Below, piece after piece: positions 21,801 to 32,947 of a stretch of 64,000 bases of DNA. The DNA comes from Yamagishiella unicocca (Eukaryota > Chlorophyta > Chlorophyceae > Chlamydomonadales > Volvocaceae), in NCBI GenBank assembly GCA_003116995.1, contig BDSL01000060.1:62001-126000 (forward strand), read 5' to 3'. Position 1 is the stretch's first letter. Every line of letters begins with the position of its first letter. The translations under genes were made by a program, and so were the position numbers. The notes under the pieces are model-generated. The model was not told the origin of the DNA, ran no database searches, and worked only from the letters and a program-made list of their open reading frames with translations.

Positions 21801-22281
21801 GGTGACTGGTGCGACGGCGGGGCTGAAGCGGACAGTGGGAGGTTGAAGTAGCATGGACGAGAATCTGTGGAGTCGTTGTTTTGGGGCAGGAGTCCTATTT
21901 ATTACTGGCGCTTTTCTTTCAGGCATTCGGTTATACAGGCGTTCTAGCTTTACGGGAGGGGGATTGACGGTAGGGCAGCGAGAGGAGCTCGAGGTGGGGT
22001 TTGGTGCGGAGGCGCGGCACCGAAGGCGGCGGTGCGACCTGCCCAAGGTTGTGTCCTAGATGGAACGATGGCGTGAGATGTGTGGGGAAACTGGAGCAGG
22101 CGACAGCAACAGGGGCGGTACTGACGGCGCCTCGGGCAGTTGCCGGTGCTGGGAGCGGGACGTGGGCTGCGGTGGCAGTCCGGGCCCGTACCTCGGCGTC
22201 CTTCTGCGCCTTGACCTTCTCCGTGACCTTCTTGGTCTCCTCCCGCTCAATCTTAGCCTCCTTGCGCTCTGCCTTGCCCAT
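18805..22281 (-). CDS. CCDC124: CCDC124/Lso2-family ribosome-associated protein
   Basis: Six exons (22281-22192, 21761-21579, 21182-21063, 19902-19790, 19272-19188, 18897-18805) give 227 residues, close to the roughly 220 of animal CCDC124. The N-terminal two thirds are a highly charged Lys/Glu coiled coil, with the landmark DTYW at the start of exon 2. The C-terminal domain has ENINRGVEAVDARG, a DKHPEKRMKAAWKAYEE stretch, LPILKQDKPGLKMSQ, and YKDMLWKTWQKAPDNPLNQ, which I recognise as the family signature. Lso2/CCDC124 binds idle 80S ribosomes near the tRNA sites and the GTPase centre and protects them during starvation and recovery. Phases match at every junction. The ATG at 22281 is the natural start because the Lys/Glu coil begins at once. 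The gene is divergent from the TAN1-like gene with 520 bp between starts. Confidence 0.93.
19061..19184. repeat. 62-bp tandem duplication
   Basis: Two near-identical 62-bp copies start at 19061 and 19123, each beginning GGGCCAGGGGCAAAACCC. They lie in the last intron of the CCDC124 gene, and the second copy runs up to the exon 5 donor. Confidence 0.9.
19405..19440 (+). repeat. Intron repeat family B fragment
   Basis: TTTTGAGGAAGACCCGTGGA matches the core of family B, which is best seen in the site-1 protease introns. Here it lies in a CCDC124 intron, antisense to that gene. Confidence 0.5.
19653..19692 (+). repeat. Intron repeat family A copy
   Basis: ACATGTCGTGTAAAAGGATT followed by TTCTCGCC. 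It lies in the 1.2-kb intron 3 side of the CCDC124 gene, antisense to that gene. It matches copies at 20632 and 25737. Confidence 0.55.
19965..20120. repeat. GT/G-rich satellite
   Basis: Irregular repeats of GTGGTAGGGGTGGTGGTG and GTGATGGGTGTGGCG in intron 3 of the CCDC124 gene. They account for the His/Thr-rich and Gly-rich open frames on both strands here. Confidence 0.85.
20630..20672 (+). repeat. Intron repeat family A copy
   Basis: CCTATGTCGTGTAAACGGGT followed by CTTTTCGCCACC, in the same CCDC124 intron as the copy at 19653. It is nearly identical to the copy before the last exon of the TAN1-like gene. Confidence 0.6.
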
Positions 22282-22801
22282 GTTAGCTAAATCGCGAAGG
22301 GGTCACCACGATGTGCCGCTGCCCGCGGCTGAGAAGGTATGCAAGTGCAGAGATGACGATCAAATGCTTTTTTGCAGTTCGCCCAGCTCGTGGCTTTGCG
22401 TGCTGCTTTCCGGCGGCTACCCCGAGGCGCGCTGAAGGTGTTTTGCGCTCCCGCACAAAGTCGGCCGCAATTGAAAGTTAATGCAACGTCGAGGAGGGTT
22501 GTGAAGGTGATCGGATGTACTAAGGAATCGGCCCTTCGCGAAGTCCAACGCGTAGGTCGACGTGGTGACGGCGGCAGACGTATTGCTATTACTGCGAGTT
22601 AATTCCAATGATACAATAATGTTCACTTAACGGATTGTGCACTTCATCATGCCGAAATTTGCTGACTATGGGCTAACCTAATTTCAATAGTACGACATAG
22701 CCATCCCTTTCGTTACTGCAAGGGTTGACTATGGCAAAGTGTAGTGCACATTACCTTGCAAATCACAGCGGTCGACTTAGCGTATCAGAACCACCGGTAC
22801 A
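22282..22801. promoter_or_regulatory. Shared divergent promoter region
   Basis: 520 bp separate the start codons of the CCDC124 gene (-) and the TAN1-like gene (+). It must hold both 5' UTRs and probably a bidirectional promoter. It becomes less GC-rich after 22590. No specific element is recognised. Confidence 0.5.
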
Positions 22802-25800
22802 ATGCCCGACCAAGGTGACCGAAAGCGCAAGCACGGTGGCAGGGGAGGAGGAGGTGGTCGCGGTAGAGGTGGTCGTGGAAGAGGCGATGGAGGCGATAAT
22901 GCAAACAAGAAGACCAAGTACTGGTCGGTAAGAGCCGTGCCGGCGGCGACCCGACGGTTTGCCGCAAGCAAGTGTTCCTGTTTTCCATACCAGAGGCAAT
23001 ATTTTGAATGCATGTAGTTGCTTTAGTCACTAGCAACAGCCATGAAGCGGCATGTTTGCCATGCGAGTCTCTCGGTCCCAAGGTTCTGCGGCGCTGACCA
23101 TGCGAGGCGGCAGACACCTTACGATTGCGCCCTTACTCCATTCTGCGGACTTGCCTTTCAATCCTGTAGCAATCTAACAGGGGCACCGGTCAGGCGGTGC
23201 CGCTGGGCAGCCGGGGCATCCTGGTCACCTGTGATGCGGGTCGCGAGGACAGGGCCGGCGACGAGTCGGTGGCCCTGATTGAGGAGGTGAGGGGTGAGGC
23301 TGTATCGGGGTGTATCGGGGTGTATCGGGGTGGATGTCTACGTTAGCGGAGGTGGATGGTGGTGGTGGTGACGGTGCGGAGCGGACGGGGGCGAGTGACT
23401 TGGGCCTGCCCAGAGGCCGTGCCGGATGCATCCATGGCAGTGCGAGGCCGCGCTCCCCTCCCCCGGGTGGTTCAGCCACACCAGCGACACTAGCACACTA
23501 TCGTACTTCGCGCTATATCAGTGGAGGTGGCAGGAGACGCGGAGGGAGGGCGGCAGTAGCTGCAGCGGCCGCAGCGCAGCATGTCCTGAGGCCGTCTCAG
23601 ACATCCGTTCGAGCATTCCAGGAGACCCAACCCCCGACCCTACCATCCCCGCCGCATTACGGAACCCCTATGCTGTACACTCTACCCGCCGTCAGCACTA
23701 CGACAAGCTGACGGAGGATGCGCCGGTCGGCCAGGAGTCCGCGGCGGCGGAGGCGCCGGCGGAGGCACCGGCGGAGGCGCCGGCGGTGGAAGCGGCGGAG
23801 GCCAAGGCCGCTGAGGGCGCCGACGCCGCGGACGCTGACGCCGCCGCCGCCGACAAGGCAGAGGGCGCCGCTGACGGTGCCGCCGCTGCCGCCGCCGAAG
23901 ACGCCAAAGCGGATGAGGGTAAGTCTGGCAGCGGTGGAGGAGGAGGCGGCGGATGCAAGGACATCGCCGCACTGCTGGCTGAGGAGGTGGCTCAGATCAA
24001 GGACAAGAAGGCTGCGAAGTTCCGAGTGCACAACACGGGCGTCAAGGGCTGCATCTTCGTGCTGTTCCCGTCGGGCCCGCCGCCAGGTGAGAGCTCAGTT
24101 GCTGGCGCGCGTGCAGACGACGTCGAAGCCTGCATGGAAACACGTGTCGTCCTCCTCTCCTTCGCACTCGCCACCCTAGCCCGGCAGCGCTCGTCCCAAC
24201 CGCCGCCGCCTCACGGCTGCTGGGCCCCAGAGAGCAACGTGGCCTCCTCACTGGCTCGCCACAAACCCGGGTCTGCCCCATCCCCGTCACTCGTCACCTG
24301 CGCTCCCCCGCACCTCACCCTCGCTCTCGCCGCCGCCGCCGTGCAGGGGCACCCGGGCCGGTCGAGGTGGCCACATCGATCGCTAAGGAGGCGCAGCAGC
24401 GGAAACAGGTGCGAGTGGCCGGGGCGCGCGCGAAAGGGGTGCTCCTGGGGTGAAGGAAAACCGATGGATCGACAAACGAGGAGAGGCACTGCCAGCTGGA
24501 GAAACGTTGTGTATGGGCTGGTGGGGAGGAGTTACGGCGGGATGATTTCCGGTCGGGGACAATCCAGGGGGATGGAGGGTAGGGGCGGCGCTGGAATGTA
24601 CGACCGTACCGGGTGCCGCTGCTACTGCCCCGCCATCGGTACGACTCCTTTTATCACCGTCGCTTGCTTGCTACTGCGGCCCTGACAGCCCCCGTGCTAC
24701 TGCCACACCAAAGCGCCTGCTGCCGCGCCGCGCTCACGTCTCTGCTACGGCCACTCCGTTGCTACTGCCACTCCGCTGCTGCTGCCACCCCCGCCGCTAC
24801 GGCCAACCCGCTGCTACTGCCGCCCCCCTCCGCCCTGCTGGCTGCCAACCCGCCGTAGGTCCGGGGCCGGCACCTGGTTCGCTTCCTGCCGGTCACCCAC
24901 ACCTGCTTCGCGGGACTGGATGAGATCCGGGCGGCGGCGCCCAAGCTTCTGGCGGATCACTTCTCGGACGGTAGGGGCTCCAGGGCAGGCTCGGCAGGAG
25001 AGGGGGCGGGGAGAGGAGGTGGAGGGAGGAGGAGGGAGGGGAGGGGGCGGGGGGCATGCTTACGGAGTGGCAGTTAGAACAGAGTAGCCGTAGCAGAGGT
25101 CGCTTGTTTACGGTACATTGGGTGAAGAATGCGACCCACCCGCCGCGGCCTGACGGCTCTGCCCTCGGCTCTCCTCCGCTGGGCCGCAGCCGACGACGCC
25201 ACCCCCGTGGAGTTCTCAGTGGAGTACGAGCACCGCTCCTCGGAGGGCTTTGAGCGGCTGGACGTGATCAACGCCTTCACCGAGGTCATCAAGACCCCTC
25301 CGCACAAGGTGGGGGAGGCACGAAGGAGGGCCAGGGAGGGCGGTGAGGGGGATTGGGACGAACGCTGGCGTGGGGACATTGGGGCCAGGTTAACGCGCAC
25401 GCTGTCACGCGGGCTCACCGTGTTGGTGGTGTTGGCTGTGGGGATCGATCGGGCGACCGCGAGATGATGCGATGGCGGGGCGGGGTGCTGAGCAACGGAA
25501 GAGGTACTTGGGGGGCCCGCGACTTGGATCTCCGGCCGCCGCCATGCCTGTACGGCAGCAAATGGGTACATTTGGTTTTGCCTCGAGGGATGCAGGGAGC
25601 GGGGTTGGGAGCGGCGCCGTACTGCAGCGGCACCACCACCAGCACCCTGGCCGCAGACACTAACAAACATGTATAAGCATCACAGCCCCTCCTGCCCGAT
25701 GGCCTCCCCTCTTCCCCCCTCCATCCCTCCTTCTCCTATGTCGTGTAACCGGGTCTTCTCGCCACCCCCACCCCTCCACCCCGCCTCCGCAGGTGAACCT

Positions 25801-25930
25801 CAAGAACCCCGCCAAGGTGGTTCTGGTGCAGCTGATCCGCAATGGCTGCGCCATGGCGGTGGTGCCGGGGTACCGCGATCTGGCCAAGTTCAACGTGCGC
25901 AAGCTGGCGGAGGTGGAGGAGGCGGCTTGA
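22802..25930 (+). CDS. THUMPD1: THUMPD1/TAN1 tRNA-acetylation adaptor
   Basis: Seven exons (22802-22927, 23194-23286, 23696-24086, 24347-24408, 24859-24970, 25190-25308, 25793-25930) join in phase to 346 residues. The N-terminus is basic and Gly/Arg-rich ([18 protein letters not shown]), as expected for an RNA-binding protein. GILVTCDAGRE is the family's first conserved block. An Ala/Glu-rich low-complexity insert follows (about 23730-23930). The C-terminal half is the THUMP domain: RFLPVTHTCFAGLDEI, FSVEYEHRSSEGFER, and a final NGCAMAVVPGYRDLAKFNV. TAN1/THUMPD1 binds tRNA-Ser and tRNA-Leu and enables Kre33/NAT10 to make N4-acetylcytidine at position 12. The second exon start was set by phase at the CAG ending at 23193. 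Intron 6 ends with a family A repeat directly at the acceptor. Confidence 0.93.
25735..25777 (+). repeat. Intron repeat family A at a 3' splice site
   Basis: TCCTATGTCGTGTAACCGGG followed by TCTTCTCGCCACCCC. It lies 15 to 60 bp upstream of the acceptor of the last exon of the TAN1-like gene, in sense orientation. Confidence 0.7.
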
Positions 25931-27173
25931 GGCAGGCAGGGAGGGAGGATGAGAGGAAGCCCGCGGGTCGACACATAAGGGAGAAGTGGAACCCAGGCGG
26001 AAAAGGTGCCTATCACGCGTTGGGTCAGGCGTGAGGGAGGGGGAGAGGAGGGAGGGACGGACACAGTGGGAGCAGCGGCGGGGAGAGCTCCGAACGCGGC
26101 GAGGCACGGTACGGCAGGGTACGGCAGGGTACTGGTCCCTGATGGCGGCGATGATGCTATGCTTGTCCTGCTATACTCGCACCGTACGAGTATGTTGTAG
26201 GGTTGGTGTCTCGTTGCGCATTCGGGCAGACGGCCAGGGAGCTGACGGAAGGGAGCCTGTGTGTTGAGAGGCCGGGTTTTGTCTTTCTTTTGTCTTACGA
26301 ATTCGGACGGATGGGGGGATTCTTGGACACCGCGCTTAGCGTTTCGGGAGAGCCCGATCGGACAACCCTCGGGCGTTGAACAAACTAATGACACATTTGT
26401 GCGACGAGGGGAATGCCCAGTTGGCCACATAACGCGCGCGGCGCACCCAGCAGCAGCGGCTGGCGGCGGGGTGTGCCTTGGATGCCCTGGACACGGTCAA
26501 CGATCAGCGGGGGGTGCTGCGGCGCGCGATTTAGACAGGGTAGGACGTGTTGATGTGGGTCAAGTCGATGAGACGCCTTACCGGTACCCGGCGGCCCGGC
26601 TTTCATTGCATGTTTTTTCCTGTGGCCAGTGCCGAGTTGTACGAGGCTGCTAAGCGACCATGCGGTCTGTGCCCTTGTCCTGGCTCCGATGGTTTCCTGC
26701 TAGCTTCGTAGGCCCCCCCACCAGCTACGTAGGCCCCCGACACCAGTCATCGGCTTGTTTTGTGTTCATTGGACCGCGACGAATGCCACACGATGCTGTG
26801 TTGTACCATACCGGTATATTGCGTTGTGGCTGGGGCATACTGGTGCGGATGCCGACGTTAACAAGGCGTGGTACATGTAAAGATCGTCCCCAGGAAGCCA
26901 CATGCAGTACACTCAAGAGGATGGCGAGCGTCGCTTAAACTTCAATTCGTACCCTGCACGCTTGATTGTTCGTATTGGAGCAATTGGACACGTTTTTGCT
27001 CTTATCGTGGACGCTTGAATCTCATAGGCACTGTTGCTTGTCAGGTATCCTTGCATAGGGCGAGTCGTCCAAGGCCAACAGGCCACGTGCGCACCTCTTG
27101 ATTCCGTGCCCAGTTGGGCATATTGGCATACTTTCATTCTAGTGTTATAAATCTTATTACACAGTCTCGCGCC
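25931..27173. other. Tandem intergenic spacer
   Basis: This covers the 3' flank of the TAN1-like gene and the promoter side of the DUF1232 gene. It contains a short GGTACGGCAG duplication near 26108-26130 and a TGTAA at 26875, which is too far away to assign with confidence. I see no gene in it. Confidence 0.45.
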
Positions 27174-29010
27174 ATGGCGGGAGCAACTGCGGGCAAGCAG
27201 TCCTCGCCCGCCGCGCCAAGCTTGCCTGTTCCTTCTCACGAGCGACGAACTGTGACGTTCAAGAATACGCCTGATATTCATATTATGACACCTCAAAACG
27301 CGACACCTGTCATGGGCGGCGATGGAGCCTGGGCCGGTACGTGTATGCATGCGCCAAATGGCTGCGCGTAGTGGGCATGCAAGCAGACATTGTTTTCAAG
27401 CCGAGCGATTATCATTAGCCTGACGTCTTGGTTCCGCTGCCTCGTGCCGCCATCTCGGGCACGCCGTCCCGTTGTGCCGCACCCGACCGAGAAATGTGCG
27501 CCCGTCCCAAATCGGTTTGACCTCCATTCAGCTCGTTGCCATTTGAGACGAAACAACAACTCAGATCCAGTTCACATAGAAGACTGGACACATTCGGGAA
27601 TCCAGTGCCCAGATGTTTCATTTGTAGGCGCACGTGTTTCCGCACGCTTTCCAGTCTCCCGCAGCGGCACGCCAACAGCGACCCACACACACGGCCCCTG
27701 GCCCCCCTACCACCTACCCCCTGACCCCTGCCCCTGCCCCGTGCCTCCGCGGATCCAGATGCGAATCCCTACGCCTCCAGGGGCGCTTCTCAGTCGGGCG
27801 CCCTCCCTGCAGCCGGCGCGGTCAGCCCCAGCCGCAGCCGCATCGCCGGGCCTTATGCCTTTCTCTCGCCCACGGACGCCCCCTCCAGCTCCGCCAACGG
27901 CGCCACCCAACCCGCGTCCACGACGCCTAAGCCCTCGTGGTACCAGCGCCTGAAGAACGCCGCCAAGGCGCTCAAGCAGGAGGTCAGCCGTGTCTTTGCG
28001 CGGGGGCCAGGCGCCAGGCCGGGATAGCTAGCGGCCGACCGACCGACCCTATCCATAGCTCCACAATGGGGCACACGCGGGCCCTATGGCCACTAGATAC
28101 GTTCTCTGAGTCTCGGCACTCGGCACAGGGCACGGAGGCGCTCGAAACCCTGGTTGACCTCCGGCACCGGAACCCCCGCGTCAGCCCTTTTCCTTTAGCC
28201 GTGCGCCCGCCCTCCCCATCCCCCTTTCACCCCCACAGCCCTCTCATGCCCACGCCGCCACCTCAATCCACCGTCCCCCAACCGTCGTCCAACCGTCGGC
28301 GTTCCCCAACCGCCTCCCAACCTTCTCCCAACCACTGCCACCAACCGCAGGTGCTCGCCGTCTACTACGCCATGCAGCACCCCCAGACGCCCTTCCTGGC
28401 CAAGGCAATCGCCTTCCTGGTCCTCGCCTACGCGCTCAGCCCGCTGGACCTGGTGCCCGACTTCATTCCGGTGCTGGGCATCCTAGACGACCTCATACTG
28501 CTGCCCCTCATGATCGCAGCCGCCATTGCGCTACTGCCCCGGGGAGTCATGGAGGAGTCCCGGCGGCGGGCCAGCCAGGAGCCCCTCCGCCTCGCTCGCA
28601 ACTGGCCCATGGCGGTCCTCATCGCGGCGCTGTGGGTGGCCGCCCTGGAGTGGTCCGCGTACTTCCTCGTGACGCGGTACGGCACGCCGTACATGCGGCA
28701 GTACCTGGTGTACGGCATGGTGGGGATGGGCGCGGCGTGCGGGCTGGGGTTCGGGGTGTGGCTGGCGGGCAGGGTGCGCAAGGAGGCGAGGAAGAGGCGG
28801 AAGGCGGAGGCGAGGGCGGCGGGGGCGCTGGCCGGGGCTGTGCGGGGCGCTGCGGGGGGGGAGGAGGCCGACGTGGAGGCGGGCGAGGGCGGAGGAGCCG
28901 GCGGGCGGCGCAGCGGTGAGGCAGCGGGAGCGGCAGCGGGGCCGGAGGTTGTGGATCCCAAGGCAGATGGTCAGGACCTACGTCAGCCTCTGCTGGGTGG
29001 AGAAGCGTAG
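27174..29010 (+). CDS. DUF1232 (YkvA-like) membrane protein
   Basis: Three exons (27174-27336, 27759-27982, 28351-29010) join in phase to 348 residues. The first 130 residues are Ser/Pro/Ala-rich and probably disordered, ending in a basic helix (WYQRLKNAAKALKQE). The DUF1232 core follows: AYALSPLDLVPDFIPVLGIL then DDLILLPL, a hydrophobic hairpin found in bacterial YkvA and plant/algal homologues. Two more likely membrane segments come after it (WPMAVLIAALWVAALEW and VYGMVGMGAACGLGFGVWL). The tail is Arg/Lys/Ala/Gly-rich and low in complexity. The molecular function of DUF1232 is not established; plant members are usually described as integral membrane proteins. Exon 2 was placed by the acceptor ATCCAG at 27753-27758, whose two leftover bases complete an Asp codon. 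Confidence 0.85.
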
Positions 29011-32000
29011 GGCGAGGGCGAGGGCGGCGTCTCCCGCGCCCCTCCACCGCTCTGACGCGTCGTCGCCAGCACGCCGAGGGTGAGGGCGCGGGCGCGGGAG
29101 GCGGCGGCGGGTGGGTTTGGCGAGGGGTTACAAAGAAACCGGAGCCACGATGGAGGTGGCAAGTGTGCGCCCGTGTTCGTTGTTGGGTGGGAACGCCCTT
29201 ACTTGTGTCGGGGGTTTTGATTGCGTGTTGTTGACGCCTTCGGCTGAGCTCGGGCCGATTGCCGCCGCCGGGTCTAGGGCGTTCGTTAGGTGGGCCGTAG
29301 GTTCTAGGTCGTGCTGAGCGCCTGTGCTTTTATGTGTCGTACTGTCGTACTCCTCGCCGTCATGGCGCCTGTTGAGGGCCTTATGAGTGGTCAAGCAATG
29401 ACGCGAATGTCGGTCGCGTGGGATGAGGGCGCGTGAGTCGCTCGTAACACGAGGAGGATGCGCACAAGCGCCCTGCCCAGCAGCCCCACCTGCCTCCGCG
29501 CTGTAGTACGGTTCCGGAGCACCGTGTGGGGCGTCCGCGGGTTTTTGATGCCGAGGGGGAGCTGCTCGTGCGCATTCGTCGAGCGTTAGTCGGCAAGGCG
29601 AGTGCAGGGAGCCGTCCAGGCTATACCAGTGTTGGCGTTTTCCATTTTGGCGATTTTGCGCGCCAATGCGTCAGCAGGAAGCGCCACGCTCGATGGCCAG
29701 TTTTGGGTGTTGAGCGCGCGCCCCCTCGCTTTGCCGCCGGATCGCATTCGGGGCGGCATCAACTGCTGGGCGCCTCGCGGCGCTGGTCATGACGCAACGC
29801 ACAGCAGCTGGGGCAGCAGCAGCAGCTGCGAAGACGCCGCTGTCTGGAGGTAGCCCGAGATGCCTCCCCGGGCACCTGGCGGGACTCCGACTCCTCGGGG
29901 TAACTCGCGGGTGAGGGAGTGCTGCTGCGCAGCATGAGTGTGTTTTTCCCGCGCTGACCAGGGACGTATGCTGCTCCGACAACCGTGTGGAGGGCTCGCG
30001 AGGGCAACCCGCATAAACCACTTAAATTTTTAGTTTAGCGCACGCGCTGTCGTATCTGGGCCCTATGCAATGAGCCCGGACAGCCCGGATGGGCCTTGGC
30101 AGAGGTGTCGAGTCGTGTGGTCGTCAAGCGAACCCTGCATCGCTCCCCGCTTTGGGGGCCCCTGAGAGCGCGAGCTCCGCAATATAGCGCATATGAGGAC
30201 TGCTCCAAAGGTGGGCCCTGAGGCATAGGTGATCCCCGGTTTCACTTTGGGCCGCAAGGGTCATTCCGGGTATTCTTATTATTTCATACACTGGTAGTGA
30301 GGTCGTGCTGCTATTAGGTTGTGGGGGAGCAGAACAGCGCGCTCAGAGCTCCGGAGGATCGTCCTTAACGGTACCGGTACCAGTGACGGTGGCGGTGATG
30401 GTAAGGAGCTTGCGTGATGCGCCACTAGGCGCTCGGGTGGCTGCTGGGCGCGGCTCGAGACGCAGTGCCGTTGCGATGTGGCCGCGACCGCGATCCGCTC
30501 TTGCAGGAAGTGCGAGGAAACCCGTAGGTCGGCAATTAAAAATGACCGTAAAGCCGACGAGAAAAACGTTAGATGTGTAGTGTGTTGGGTGGGTGCAAAC
30601 GCAAGGGCGGCGACCCTCGAAGTAGGGCTTGCGCGCATCGCGGAGGATAGGAAAAAGCGCTGGCGCGTGCGTCGTTGCCCTCCCAAGGGGTCATGTTGAG
30701 CCGGGTGCGTGGCGGAGCGGCAGTTTGGCGGTGGTGTGATTTATAGTGCTCGTCCATCGGTTTTTTTAAGGTTTCGGATGGCCCGCTCAACGCCAAATCA
30801 CACATCGCGAGCTTGGCACTGTTTTCCTGAGAGGCGCGACCTCGAACACCCTCGGCCTGTAACGCACGCGCTTGGTTCCGCAGCCATCAAGCAGTTGGTT
30901 GCGGCTGGCGCCATGACTCAATACACCAAACGTACCGAGCCTCGCGAGTTGGCGCGCTCATGCGGATCATTGCCGTGCGGCTGTCATGTCCCAGCACCGG
31001 CGGCATGATCGATTCGCGGGCATTAGTCATGGTTTCGGTGCAGTGTTACACCTACTGTCCATGACAGCCGAAGCCTGCTGTGGGGCATGACACGGCGGCG
31101 GCGTTGGAAGGAGACACATACGGCGTCGCTTCGCCTCACCTCGCCTCTCCTGCCAGCGGCTCCGAAACCAAGCAGACAGCTCGGGTCCAGCGCAACGCCG
31201 CGGTGTCATCAAGTAATGCCGAGTTATGCCTAAATAGGCCGCACCCACTGCCTCAGGCTTCCTTAGTAACAGTGCACGTGCGCCAGTGCCTCATGTCCTC
31301 GGGTCGTGCCTCCCCTCCCCTACCCGCGATATACTGTAGGCCTAAGTGAGGTACGGCACAGGGTGACGTACCCACGTCCGGCCAAAGTGGGTCTTCACAC
31401 CGCAATTGATTTTACATTTGAAGCACTCACATCTACGGTGGTACCGTCCCTGCTCCTTCCTGTGTGGAGGGAAGAGCAGCGAAGCGTGCCGCCCCAGCTA
31501 CCGCTACCTCCCGATCACCGACGCGCGCAAACCTGGGCGGATCCTGGATCCTGTCCGGCATCTACCATGATGGACCTCTGTCCTGACCTGGCGGTCCAGG
31601 GGGGGAGAGATCGGTCAAAAGCCTCTCCCCGCACGCCAAAAACATGCACGTTGAGTGTCGCGTCCGCACCGACCGCACCGTTCCGTGCCCTCCACATGGA
31701 TGGCTCCTCCCCCTCCCCTTCTCCTTCCCCTTCTCCTCCTTCTCGTCCTCAACAACAACGACGTGCGAGCCCGGGGCGGCCAGTGTGAGGCGCGCGTGCC
31801 CTTGTTCGCCATGCAAACAAGACAAGAACACGCACACGGGTGAGAGCACGCGTCATCGCACGCAAGCGCGCGTCCGGGTTGGATGGAAGCACGGCAGGAG
31901 CTGCCTCCCGGGCATGACACCCCATCCCATCGGCCCCCACACAGGGCTCAGGCGAGCACCGGAGGGGTCCATTTGGCCGCCTCCGAAACCCGCCTCCGAA

Positions 32001-32207
32001 ACCCGCCCCCGAAACTCACGCATCACTTTATTTTACACCCCTTCCCGCCTGCGGCGATCCAATGAGGGAAACCGCGAGAGCGGGGTCAGAGCAGGGCCCG
32101 GGTCCGCTGGGAGAGCAATCCGGCGCCTGGGGAGCCGGTCAGCAGGACGAATCAACTCGCCTCAGCATCCCACCGCTTTCCAGCAGCACCACCACCACCC
32201 CAACCCT

Positions 32208-32236
32208 CCCTAAACCCTAAACCCTAAACCCTAAAC
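32208..32236. repeat. Interstitial telomere-type repeat (CCCTAAA)4
   Basis: Four consecutive CCCTAAA units plus a partial one. This is the plant-type telomere repeat (TTTAGGG on the other strand). Shorter matches occur near 35303-35315. The tract is short and flanked by unique sequence, so this is not a chromosome end. Confidence 0.9.
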
Positions 32237-32842
32237 GCCGTCCAATGGGTCCCGCGCGCGCGCCCCCAGCGGCGATCTGGCCCACGTGGCAGAACGTCGC
32301 AAACGCTGCCCGCCCCTGGAGCACATTTCGGCGCGCACCCAGCTTCCCGGCCCCCACCCTGGAGCAGCCGCACGCAGCCCGCGCTGATGATTTGGTCCTC
32401 ATCAGGTCGTGGGATCGCCGGCAGACCCGGTCAGTGCGACAGTTGACCCAGCACAACGTCTCCTCCTCGCCCCCGTTGCTTTGCAGTCACCGGCAGGAGG
32501 AGCGCCGCTGTCCAAACTCTTGCTCCGGCTCCAAATGTTCAGGCCCGGCCCGCCCGGCAACACCGCCGGCAGCGCAGTCCTTCCACCAGAGAGGCACAGC
32601 CAAGAAAACCCAAAAACCTAAACCCCTCGGCCTACCCCACACCGGCTACACCGGCTACACGTGTGGCCTCATCCCCCTCCCGCTCCCCACATCCGCTTTC
32701 TCGCCTGCAAGTATCCCCCATGCCCAGCACCAATCCGTCGCGGCTGCCGGAGTGACACGCCGGAGCCCCTGACAGCTACCTGCCCTCTGCCTGCTGCTTC
32801 TGCCCCTGCCGCTTTCAGCCCCTGCTGCTGCTGCCGGGGTTG

Positions 32843-32910
32843 GTGCTCCCGCAGCTGCAGTGCTCCCGCAGCTGCAGTGCTCCCGCAGCTGCAGTGCTCC
32901 CGCAGCTGCA
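32843..32910. repeat. 17-bp tandem repeat, 4 copies
   Basis: Four copies of GTGCTCCCGCAGCTGCA, each holding the palindrome CAGCTG, about 40 bp past the stop codon of the NicO-like gene and so probably in its 3' UTR. Confidence 0.9.
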
Positions 32911-32947
32911 GTGCGCTACTGCCGCTACTGCCGCCACAGCGGCCTCC

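Larger units (their letters stand above)
29011..32947. other. Convergent 3.9-kb intergenic region without recognised gene
   Basis: This lies between the 3' ends of the DUF1232 gene and the NicO-like gene. I read both strands and found no frame with domain-like sequence. Open frames (for example 31306-31788 and 32245-32772 on +) are compositional. It contains a telomere-like tract at 32208-32236 and a 17-bp tandem repeat at 32843-32910. A non-coding RNA or lineage-specific short gene cannot be excluded. Confidence 0.45.
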
